A stretch of 64,000 bases of DNA from assembly GCF_032118995.1 (NCBI RefSeq), contig NC_092667.1, positions 5,510,931-5,574,930 on the forward strand. The letters run 5' to 3'. Source of the stretch: Asterias amurensis (lineage: Eukaryota; Echinodermata; Asteroidea; Forcipulatida; Asteriidae). Position numbers and translations under genes: made by a program. Under the pieces are notes generated by a model. The model was not told the DNA's origin. It saw only the letters and a list, made by a program, of their open reading frames with translations, and made no database searches. Below are positions 10,906-21,100 of the stretch, piece by piece (the stretch's first letter is position 1; each line of letters starts with the position of its first letter).

Positions 10906-13900
10906 ATGGGATCTTTTGTTTCTCTGAATGGAAAGGTGTTGGTGTTGGTGCTATCTTTCCAACTTGTGTTACCGATGGCCCAAAACGGTGAGTTTATTAT
11001 AGGTTCAACCGTTCGGTCATCCTCTACACCCAATCTTAGTTTTAATGAATTGTGTCTGGGAGTGTCCACTAAAAATGAAGGATATAGGATGGGAGGAGGA
11101 GCACCTTCCAACTTTAATAAAGTAGGCCCTTTTCACAATGTGCATAATAACTCATTTTCAATGAACGTGACAAAGTTAGCGCTTTCAAAATCTCCCTTCA
11201 AAATATTGTTTTCATTAATTTTGTTTATTTGTTTTCTCTTGTATATATAGGCCCTGGCTTTGTGGGTTGTTTTGAAGACCAAGTATGGAACCGTGCGCTT
11301 AAATCCAACTCTTTCGATTCAAATGAGCAGTCTGTGGAAAGATGCTTCAAACAATGTCTGGATTGGCAAGGTATCGGTAATAAAGACAAATACGCCGGTC
11401 TGGAATTTGCATATGAATGTTTTTGTGGGAGTAATGAGGATTATGGCAGATATGGTGAAACTCCTGGAGAATGTGAAGATCCTTGCACGGGAAACGCAGA
11501 CCAATTGTGCGGAGACTCCTTTCGGATATCAATCTATGAAAGTAAGATGGCTGGTTTTGAGGATTTTTTTGGAAACCCAAGCCGGTCAGAATTGACCTGG
11601 ATTACAGGTCTAATAGGGCCTGACCCAGTTTGGGTTAAAATTACACTGAAAGTGTTTACAAAAAAATATGCACTCGTATTATGCGTCACATTAACCCCTT
11701 TTGTGTAATTTGTTTTGGTTTAAGTTAGCCTGACCCAGTTCGGTGTAGAATGAGATAATATGCACTTAGAAAAGAAATATGCACTGAATTCTGCGTCACG
11801 TTGGCCCTTTGGGTGTGATTTTTGACAGACTCTGTTGACCCGGATACCAGTTCTAAGTGGGCCTGACCAAGTTCAAATTAGAATGACACTAAAATAGTTT
11901 ATAAACAAAATAAGCATTTGTATTCTGCGTCACGTTGACCCCTTTTGTGGGGTCAAACTTGACCCATACATAATAGGCCAGCACAACGGGACCATGGATT
12001 AGGGCCAGCAGACGTTTTTGGAGCGTTTCACTGGAGATTGGTGACGGTGATCATTTCGCTGAATGACAAATCATCATTGCTTTATCTCTTTTAATTTACA
12101 ATTAAGTTTTCATGTTTCCATGAAAAATGCCATAAATCTTGCGATTTAAATGTGTATTTTCAACGCCAAAAGCAGAACCCTGTGTACTTAATCATGTTAT
12201 TTGGTTTCCAATAAATTATATTAGTAAATTAAATTAACTCCCTGTTCAGCTCTCGGTAGTAACAGCTGATCGGACAAGACTCCTCTTGTTGAACCCTTCT
12301 CCCGTGGATAACGACATTCCACAATCAAAACAATTCCCGACAAAACACCCTTTAGGCCTATCATCTGTACTTGAAAATATTGAAAAACTTACTAATGATT
12401 ATTTGTATATGATGGCGCTAAAGAAAAACCATTATTCTAACGAGAAAGACTCTGCTGTAGGGTCGAAATGTCATGTAATTTTTTTCATCTGTCAAATACT
12501 GGGCACTCTCAGTGGTCTAGTTGGTTTGACACTGCTCTAGAATTGCAAATGGTTTGTGGGTTCGAATCCAAACTGAGTATATGCCTGTGATTTTTTTTTC
12601 CACAGAGCTCGGGAAAGTACTGGGTATACAGTGCTATAAAACACACATCGGTGTGTAGGCCTATATATATGGGTAAAACAAAAATTAAAACTCTTTATCA
12701 CCGATGCAAATTTCCACCTATCAAATCTTTCAAATAGTTACCAAAGGAGTCTGCACTAATACAGTTGACCCTGCAAACGGAAACCAGTCAATCACAAATC
12801 CATGGGAATTGCCTTTTAACTTGAATAACTACAAGTTCTTCGGGACAACTGTCCACTTCTACTGTGACACCGGGTTTCTTCTACAAGGTGCAGCAAATAT
12901 CACATGTGGGAATGTAGACAATATTGCCACGTGGAGTGACGATGTACCAACATGTGAAGGTAAGATTTATTGAACAATGAGTTATACATTATTTCTATAT
13001 CAACATTGTCAATATTTTAGCTCTTAAAAACGGAAACATCTATCCAGTTTCGCTTTCTGGTTTTAAAGGCACTGAACACTGTTGGTAATTACTTAAAATA
13101 CTTGTAAGCATTAAAAAACTTACTTGGCAATGAGTAATGGAGAGCTGTTGATAGTACAACACATTGTGAGAAACGGTTCCCTCTAAAGTAAATTAAATGT
13201 AGTTTTTGAGAAAGAGGTAGGTTCTCATTCAAATTATAGGCCTGAAGCCCTTTTAGGCTTATGAATTAAAGCACACAAAGTAATGCAACAAGTGTTTTTT
13301 GTTTTCTTTCATTGTTTTGTTGAAAATTCGAATTGAGGCAAAATGTTTACAGTTGTTGGGGTACAACAAGTGAGAATACTGGTCTTTGACAATAACCAGA
13401 ACGTGTCCAGTTCCTTTACATGGATTATATATCAGTTCAGACGGAAATATGTATCGGCACTGGACACTTGTCAACTTTGTAATCAGTATCGAAACCTTGT
13501 TAGCAATGAACTTACATCCTCCATTGCTATAGACGATGTGACCTCTGACGTCACTTGAAAACCATAACATGATTCGCGCGCATACCTCCGGGCAAAACCT
13601 TTGTGTTTAGGCAACCAGCTAGAAAGTGTATGCAATCTTACCATGACTACGCGTCTTTTTGCCCGGCGAAACATGACGTATACAGTGTTTTGTTAACAGA
13701 GGCGGTTTGAATGTAAACATAGGTCATCGTCTATACATGATGGCATAAACCTCCACGATTTAAAACGATGTGGTGATCAATTTTCATTGCTATAAAATAA
13801 TGCAATGATTAAATTGGCAACGCCAACGGTCAAATTTGCCACTTTCAGTTAGTCATTATACAAAGCAAAATCCATTATGGAATTCTTAAAGCGGTGTTGG

Positions 13901-15777
13901 GAAAATCCCACTATCGGTTTCACTTTCTATTTTGTCTTGTTCAGTTCAAACAACCACTTCTGGTACGACAACGCCTCTGCCCGTCACTACAATGGAAATG
14001 ACGACAAAGACAAGTGCACCTACCACGACAATGACAACGACAATGACAACGACAATGACAACGACAATGACAACGACAATGACAACTGTAGTGACATCAA
14101 CAAGTATTCCCGAGATCACGGAAGAGGCTACAAACAGCCACGACACTGATGGTATAACACGTGGTGAAACTTCACCGACAAGGGAGGTCACTACAGTCAA
14201 AGCAACAACTGCATTACAACTCCCATCAACTGGAAATTTAGGTAAAACAACTGCCAATCATAGGGTGCATTCGATTAGCTTCCCTGGGTCTACCCCGATG
14301 TTGCGTTTTTTTTTTCTAGGACGCACGTGGGCACACAATTACCCCCTGTTCGTCCTGGAACCTACAAAAAAAAACAGACACATCATCACGTGAGCCTTCC
14401 CGTGGTGACGTCAGTGCACCTCGGGCCACTTGGGGCTGACTCGAGGTGCACTGACGTCACGACGAGAGGGCTCACGTGATGATGCGTCTGGGTTTTTTCC
14501 AGGTGGAGCGTGGGTACATCTGCACACGTTCGTAATAGAAAACAAAGTAGGCGACTTTTCCGGGACGAACGTGGGGTAATTGTGTGCCGCCGTTCGTCCT
14601 GGATAAAAATAAAATACGCCACATCGGGGTCGACCCAGGGAAGCTAATCGAATGCACCCATAGAGTTTTGCTGTCAATATACCTTTTTTACGCTGTCACC
14701 ATCTTGTGCATGCGCAAACATGGCACCAGATTATTATTTCGTCCAACCTCATCCAGTTTGTTTACAATGAGTTGGAACTGAGCAAAATCAAGTAGGCCAC
14801 ACCGTGATGTCTAAAGACTTGGCGCCCTCATCTGGAGGACAAAAGAAGGTCACTCATTGGTTCATCCTAATGCGCTGCACGTCATAGACGGGTGTTGGAC
14901 ATCTGAATTTGTTAAGTAAATGTAAAATATTGTGTCCCCCTACCCCCCCCCCCCCCAAAAAAAAAAAAAAAAAAAAAAAAAACGAGACTTTTAATATATC
15001 TGTCCTTTTTGTATATGTCTTCCAGGGCAGATCGCGGGAATAACAGTTGCTGTTGTGCTCAGCGTCACTATAGCCTTGCTCCTAATGCTCATCTTTTTCT
15101 GGAAGAGGAAAAGGTAATATTTCCATCAAGTAATTCAACCTTGAAACCACTTTAAGAAGCACATGTACCTGTATATTTAGGGTAATAAAGCCACTAGACA
15201 AGTATTCTGCTTGATTAAGGATGACTTTTCTATATCGAAGTCAACCAAATCAGCTTTACATGCTTTACAAAAATTATCTCCATATCAATGACTAACGCAA
15301 CATTTCTGGTCTTCAATTTTTATATGCAGAGGAAACACCATGGACAAGAAATCTACAGCAGTTGCCAATGACAAGACGGGGTCAACTTTCACAAACAATA
15401 TATATGGTTACCCAGATGACGAAAATGCAAAAGACTCGCCGGATATTCAAACATACTCCGAAGTCGTTCTTCAAAAGCCAAGTATAGATGACGTATACGA
15501 TGACGTGTACGATGACGTAAACACGACACCAGATGACGTGTACACGACACCTGATGACGTTAACACGATCCCTGATGACGTGAAATCGATACCCGATTAC
15601 GTGTCTGTGTCATCAGCTTATGATGGTAAACAGTATGAAGAACCAAACGGGCAATCAGATACTGAATGGGTTGACAATAGTTTGTATGGGAGTACGAGCA
15701 CTGATGAGCTTCCACTCTCATTAGAAATTGACAAAAACGGGGAAGACGGATGGGTGGATAACACGATTTACGAATAG
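10906..15777 (+). CDS. WSC-sushi-mucin-like type I membrane protein, copy 2
   Basis: This is a tandem paralogue of the gene ending at 8409. Six exons keep phase throughout: 10906-10987 (signal peptide), 11251-11541 (WSC), 12738-12959 (sushi), 13945-14241 (stalk), 15026-15113 (membrane helix) and 15330-15777 (tail, stop TAG), giving 475 residues. The signal peptide MGSFVSLNGKVLVLVLSFQL runs to VLPMAQ. The WSC domain has eight cysteines and ends FRISIYE, like copy 1. The sushi domain has GVCTN, FYCDTGF, ITCGN and VPTCE. The stalk includes TMTT repeats. The helix ITVAVVLSVTIALLLMLIFF is followed by WKRKR. The tail has IYGYPDD, TYSEV, a DDVYDDVYDDV/TTPDDVYTTPDDV repeat, WVDNSLYG and the C-terminal WVDNTIYE. 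Exon phases match copy 1 exactly, which supports gene duplication. Receptor function is inferred. Confidence 0.9.
11615..11966. repeat. Three diverged tandem repeats of about 110-130 bp
   Basis: Units start GCCTGACCCAGTT (11619), GCCTGACCCAGTT (11728) and GCCTGACCAAGTT (11861). Each continues to ATATGCACT or AAGCATTTG, TATTCTGCGTCACGTTGACC and CCTTTTGTG. They fill the start of the intron after the WSC exon. Function is unknown. Confidence 0.65.
12495..12730 (+). repeat. tRNA-headed SINE, family B
   Basis: The head has CAGTGGTCTAGTTGGTTTGA (box A-like) and GTGGGTTCGAATCC (box B-like). The body has CTGTGATTTTTTTTTCCACAGAGCTCGGGAAAGTACTG, and the tail has GGGTAAAACAAAAATTAAAACTCTTTATCACCGATGCAAATT. 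Copies lie at 28540-28735 (+) and about 51660-52170 (mostly reverse). The tail ends only a few bases before the sushi exon acceptor at 12736-12737. Confidence 0.8.
13063..13422. mobile_element. Foldback MITE, GGCAGTGGACACTATTGG family
   Basis: The left end AAAGGCACTGAACACTGTTG and the right end GACAATAACCAGAACGTGTC are diverged relatives of the family ends. The interior has GGCAATGAGTAATGGAGAGC, TGTGAGAAACGGTTCCCTC and GTTTTTGAGAAAGAGG. It belongs to the same diverged subtype as 38421-38793. Confidence 0.7.
13528..13735. mobile_element. TA-flanked MITE, TAGACGATGTGACC ends, copy 1
   Basis: The left end TATAGACGATGTGACCTCTG and the right end AGGTCATCGTCTATA pair, with TA at both borders as in Tc1/mariner-type elements. 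The interior has CATAACATGATTCGCGCGC and a GCCCGGCGAAACATGACGTA block. It is closely related to the copy at 15958-16168. It lies in the intron before the stalk exon. Confidence 0.85.
14028..14085 (+). repeat. Coding minisatellite (ATGACAACGACA) in the stalk exon
   Basis: Perfect 12-base units encode Thr-Met-Thr-Thr repeats inside the Thr-rich stalk of the second receptor-like protein. The units are a multiple of three, so length changes keep the frame. Copy number, and with it stalk length, is likely to vary between alleles. Confidence 0.8.
14263..14662. mobile_element. Foldback MITE, GGTGCATTCGATAAGCTTCC family
   Basis: GGGTGCATTCGATTAGCTTC at the left faces GGGAAGCTAATCGAATGCACC at the right. 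Inside, GACGTCAGTGCACCTCGGGC pairs with GACTCGAGGTGCACTGACGTC around a GGGGCT centre. A second member is at 57284-57526. It lies in the intron after the stalk exon. Confidence 0.8.
14675..14815. repeat. Degraded copy of the TATAGACCTTTATCACG element
   Basis: It shares ACGCTGTCACCATCTTG, GCGCAAACATGGCACCAGA, TATTATTTCGTCCA and AATGAGTTGGAA with the intact copy at 51261-51441. The terminal repeats are worn. Confidence 0.55.
15487..15600 (+). repeat. Coding GATGACGT repeat in the cytoplasmic tail
   Basis: Short GATGACGTN-based units encode DDVY/DDVN, first spaced by four residues and then as TTPDDVY-type seven-residue units. Several units present a tyrosine after Asp-Asp-Val. This acidic array is absent from the tail of copy 1, so it expanded after the gene duplication or was lost there. 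Confidence 0.8.
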
Positions 15778-15781
15778 GGCC

Positions 15782-16465
15782 GGTGTCAGATCCAATTGTG
15801 TCCGCCATGCAATACTGTCCGCTCCGTACACTTTTGCATATGCAATCGTGTCCGGGGCTATGCAAAAACCGTCCGGCGGACATGTACATGCGTGCATGCA
15901 CTGAACCCAAATATATGCAGCATGGATATCCACGTATTTTATGATTGCAGCTAATACTATAGACGATGTGACCTCTGACGTCACACGAAAACCATAACAT
16001 GGTTCGCGCGCATACCGCCGGGCAAAACCTTTGTGTTTTGGCAGCCAGCTAGAAAGTGTACGCAATCTTACTATGACTACGCAACTCAGTGCCCGGCGAA
16101 ACATGACGTATATAGTGTTTTGTCAACAGAGGGCGGTTTGAATGTAAACATAGGTCACATCGTCTATATACCCAACAGCCGAACATTTCCCATGTCATTC
16201 ATGACATGCACTTAGCTTGTAAAACAAAAATGGCGAACGTGTTCCGTCCACCAAGGGCGTTAACTTACTGCAAGGACGGTTTTGCACGGGGGTGGACACA
16301 ACTGCATATGCAAATGTGTCCAGGCGGACACAATTGCATTATGCAGCAGCGTCCGGGCGGACACGATTGCATATATGCAAAACAATCCGGCAGACATTAT
16401 TGCATATGCAATAATGTCCTCCGGATAGTATTGCACAGAGGACATAATTGCATTCGACACCGAGT
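15782..16465. mobile_element. Palindrome-rich element with TTGCATATGCAA and GTCCG motifs
   Basis: The left end GGTGTCAGATCCAATTGTGTCC resembles the complement of the right end, GGACATAATTGCATTCGACACC. Between them are many alternating GCATATGCAA and GTCCGG/CGGACA motifs in both orientations. The TA-flanked element at 15958-16168 has inserted into it. The outer unit may be a satellite-like foldback; no coding sequence is seen. Confidence 0.6.
15958..16168. mobile_element. TA-flanked MITE, TAGACGATGTGACC ends, copy 2
   Basis: TATAGACGATGTGACCTCTG faces AGGTCACATCGTCTATA, and the interior is nearly the same as copy 1 at 13528-13735. TA lies at both borders. It is nested in the GCATATGC/GTCCG element. 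Confidence 0.88.
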
Positions 16466-17504
16466 GATGACTGACTATGGATTGGTTTGTCAAGTTAACA
16501 CTTTTTTTTCTCTGGATATGGGTGTTGACCGCCCGCCAGGGGATGGGTTATCAATTATGGATTAACACTTTGTTTCGATAGGACACCTCAATGCGTTTAT
16601 TAAGTCAGCCAGTAATTATATATACATGTACAAAATATTTTCACAAATAAAAACCAAGTAGGGGGGAAAGGTCAATCGCTCATGTGATATCAACTTCTTC
16701 CAAAAGAGGAAAGAATAAGTTCTCTATACGATAGGCGCATTATGTACAATTCCATTAGTTTTCATCATTAATTGAGTGCACAATTGTTAGTCAGATTTCA
16801 CAAGAATCATACATATACCGGTGTAAAATTTCAATAAGTTGATGGTGATCAACACTTTATGAAATTACAGAATAAAATAATAATACAAATAAATACAGAC
16901 ACAATATTTTGTAAGATGAATTTTGTAAACTGCTTGTTTAATGCCAAAGTAGTTACAATGAATGACATTCAAAATAATTTGTTATATTTCATCGATGGTT
17001 GACTATTTTTACAGAAAATTTGACAGTAATCCCGATGACTTTATGCAAAAACATGCGACTCAAAGTGAAGATTGTTTTGTAGGTCCTCCAAATATTCTAC
17101 ACTGAGCAGAGGATAAAAAATCAAGTATCAAGTTTCAAAAAGTTTTTATCTTTTTGCACTGAGAAGTTGTTACTTATAAATATTTTTTTCGTGTTTTCAA
17201 GTTTCTATCTTTTTACACTGAATGCTATGTACGAGAAGTTGTTTTTAATGGAGCACCCTCTGTAGAACATTTCTGATTGATGTAACAAAGAAACATGGCC
17301 TTTTTTGAAATAGATACAGCAGTAATTTATTGTGAAAATTTGAAAAATAAGCCTCTTGTTGTATTTTCCCTAAAGACCAAAATATTCTTTTGTTTAACCA
17401 AAATACTTTCTCCAAATGCTAAAAATATTAAACTTAGAATTGCAAAATATTTACAAAAAGTGCATAATTTGTACATAAAAGGAACGTTACAAAATTGGTA
17501 AGAA

Positions 17505-17850
17505 ACAAAAATCGTGAAGATCACAGATTTACATTAAACTTACATGGTCTAATTATGATGACAGTTGAACGCATCCCTTGAAATATTTCTGTCTAATATG
17601 TCATATTTGATGAGAAATAAATAATTTAACTTTGCGTTGGGAGTTTATCGCTCAGTGGGCGTTTTATTCATTTTTATTTTGCAATGCAAAATTTGTAATC
17701 AGTTTTTCACTCTTCTCTCGTGACCCAGATGGTCGATCGATCTCAAACTTCTACAAGTTTGTCAGTTTATGTATATGGTGGATTACATGAAGTGCTTACA
17801 CTGCCTGCAACTGATGTTAGCAAAAACCAATTCTGTAATGTTTCTTTAAT
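17505..17850. repeat. Interspersed repeat shared with 58835-59182
   Basis: The two segments align over about 345 bases, including CGTGAAGATCACAGATTTAC, ATAAATAATTTAACTTTGCG, CTCGTGACCCAGATGG, GTTTATGTATATGGTGGAT and AGTGCTTACACTGCC. No coding frame or terminal repeat was recognised, so the class is unknown. Confidence 0.75.
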
Positions 17851-18174
17851 ATACTTGTGATGAAGATAAAAAGTACTTTTCAGCAATAATAAAACAGTGA
17901 ATACTTGTAGTTGATGTTATAATAACTCTTATTCAAGTTAATAAAAAATTAAACCTTTTTCTTACGAATACAATTCTGGTAAAAAACATGATTAAAAATA
18001 AAACCGTGTTAACAATTGTATTTCAAAGTTTTGGTTTGGAATTTTGTGATGTGTGTTTCTCCTGATTGTTTTCAAGTTGAGTGAAAGTAAAAAGTTGTTT
18101 AATGCAAGCTCATCAAATGCCTGGATTTTCAGTTCCACAGAAAGTATTCACTGCTTTATACTTGCTGGAACGGT

Positions 18175-18180
18175 TTTATT
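18175..18180 (-). terminator. Candidate poly(A) signal for CIMIP2C
   Basis: AATAAA on the - strand lies 12 bases after the stop codon. Such a short 3' UTR is possible, but other AT-rich hexamers lie further on, so the assignment is weak. Confidence 0.3.
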
Positions 18181-18192
18181 TAAATTCAGTTG

Positions 18193-21100
18193 TTATCTTG
18201 ATTCGAAGACGACATCCCTCATTGCACGGTCTCTCACAGTGGAACTACGGCTTGTTGAAGATGCTGTCTTTGGGGTTCTCATTACCGGCTTGTTGAGCAT
18301 CTTGGTCATCTTAGCTTGAGATGCTATGCTGACTTGCTCCTCACCTCTGTAAAGAGTAATTACACACACACACAGTTATAACATCTTTGCATTAAACAAA
18401 GCGATACCTAGCATGACTAACTTTTAATATCTATCTGCTCAAGAATCTAAGAGTACCGCCTATCTCGCAATTAAAGGTGCATTTTAAAAAAACATCCTAC
18501 ATTTACTTGGTGTGATGTAATTAAATTTGTTTTTTCTCCCACTACTTTCAGAACATAAGAAGTTCAAATAATGCTTCAAAATTGAGAAGATAAACTCACA
18601 AATACAATACAGTGGTAATATAGAAAAGGTGTAAAGAAAAAAGGTTTTAATAGTTAATAAAAAGAAGTAGCATCTGTGATTTCATTCATTCCAAATTAAT
18701 GTGTTCTTGCAATTGGGTTTGTGCATAAAACATAAAGAAAACTGGTTAAGAGTTAAAAGCCCCCAAGGACTGGCTGGAATGGATAAGAACTTCCCCCTTG
18801 CTAAAAGAAATATGTAGGCCTGATCTAGGAAAAATGACAATCAAATAAATAAACCAACAAAACAGTTAGGTTGAAGTCCCAGCCCTCCCATGACCCTGCA
18901 ATATAAAACCTAGCCCTGTGGAACATTCAAGTAAAAGCTAAATATTCGTGAAGACAGGATATAAAGTATTGTGTGAATTAGATTGTGTTAATATCTGATT
19001 AATTGTATTTGCTCACAACCCTTTACCCAAACCACACAAAAATGAAAGTGAGATAAATAAACTTATGGTTAACAATACTTACTTTTTTGGGAGAAGAGTT
19101 AGCATAGAAGTGTTAATTTAGACCGTAGTCTGTGCACGCACTGCAAACTTTGTAAAAGTCTTCATAAAAAAAGGCAAAAATATTTCTTTATATACTGTAA
19201 TGACATTATTATACATGAAACATTTATTATGAAATAACCATTTCAAGTGCAAGTAGCAATAACTGCATGCATTTGGAACTGTTCATTAGATAGTGAATGA
19301 CATTTATATTACTCACCATTACCGTTACAGATATTTTTTATATTATTTGCAAACTATTGTGTAACTATTCAGGGGGATATACGCTTGATGTATGCGCAGA
19401 TTTCCATGCTTCCGCAAGCACCAAACTTTTTGCTCACGGTAGGCAGAGCCGTGCATACGGTAAGCAGAGCCATGAAAATGGGCCCTGATTAAATACATAC
19501 AATGTTCTAAGACATAACTTGTTGACATAACCAACCATCTTGTTTACAGTATACAAAGTTCTTAAGTTTCTTTTTCATGTAAGGAGTGTGATAAAATACA
19601 CAGGTTTTGTTAGTTTACAGTGATTTGGTGCATTTATTTTACAACTTAATAGATTTCCAGGAAGCCATTTTCAGACTCTTTATGTTTACATATTCCCCAG
19701 TTGTACAAAAGATAAATTCTTTTTCCTTGGATATAATCGTACTGCTCCCTCCAGAATGTTCATTGATTTTTCATATAGTAGTGCTATGTAAGATTGCATA
19801 TTTCAGACAATGGAATCAATGTTTACATTTGGAATTTTCGTTAGTTTTTGAAGTTTTGGAGAATACAATAAAACGGTAGTACTACAACCAACTGATGGTC
19901 AGCGTATGTTTTTAAAACATAATCCTAGTTTTATTTCTCTTAAGGCTTCAACAATTAACTCATTTAGAATTTATATGGTACACGCCACTTTAACTGTCTA
20001 CAGATAACCCTTAAAACCTTAAAAATGAGTATTGTTTTGAGTTCAGCGTTGATTGAGACAAATGTAGCTTTCTGTGACACTACCAATATCAAATCAAACT
20101 AAACCTCATCTCAGGTCTTTCCTATCCCAGGACAACTTAACTCATTTAAAAGCGTTCACTATGTACACATTACTGCTTTAAACTTCCACAGTGCATGTTT
20201 CATAAACCAACAAGGATTATTTTTTTATTTTTTTTTAGTAATATTATTACAGGTTCAGTGTTGTTGCTGGCGAATGCCGTGTTCATACCCAATAAAAGAA
20301 TAATACAACTGCAATATTGTTTTTAGGTTAGGGTTTGGATGGCTTTGATTTGTGACAGTGTCTAGTACTGTATGCTGTATTTTCATTTACATATGGAATG
20401 CAGCACAGATGTAGTCTGTTGGATGCTAGTATCATATTATGTTCATAAACATGTCTGTATTTATAACAAAAGTCCAGTTCAGCTTTGTACTCCAGTCCAA
20501 TGGTCAATCTGATCAAAGTGTACTGATCCTCACGCAGATGTTAAAATTAATCCCCTGTACACGTAGATCACACTATTTGGCAGTAGCATTGTTGTATTAG
20601 TACTCATCTATTTGGGTGCTGGTAACATCTCAATGTTGATAAACATGTCTGTATAAAACGTGTCCAATTCAGCGTCGTACTCGTTCAATGGTAAATCCAA
20701 TCAAAGTGTACAGATCCTCAGATCCACAGATTTTAAAGTCTGTAGTTGACACTATTTGGCAGTAGAATTGTTGTATTAGTACCACACCCAGCACCAGATC
20801 GAGTTATCCCACACCAATATCAAATGTGCATATTAATATTTCAATCCACACAACAAGCTCAAGTGAAGAAATTCAACACACCACAGAAAGGAAGCAGATC
20901 AGTTCCACACCTCAAACAGGCACTTGGTGTACTTACGATTTGATATCTTGTCTGTACATATCCTCGGCACTCTTTGGGATCAGAAAATCATCCACACGTG
21001 GCACAGTTCCTGTCCGATCCTTATAAAATTGGCGGTGACCTTGGGCAAGCTGTGGATTAGAAATTTGAAATGAAGTTCAATATGTTTTAATGGTGAAATG

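Larger units (their letters stand above)
15778..18192. other. Spacer between the receptor-like pair and CIMIP2C
   Basis: After the nested repeat block at 15782-16465, the region is AT-rich with no supported gene. AATAAA at 16646-16651 is a possible poly(A) signal for the second receptor-like gene. An interspersed repeat occupies about 17505-17850. Confidence 0.6.

Noticed and set aside
13946-14257. Val-rich - strand frame
   Set aside because: It is the complement of the Thr-rich stalk exon, which is in phase with the receptor gene on the + strand.
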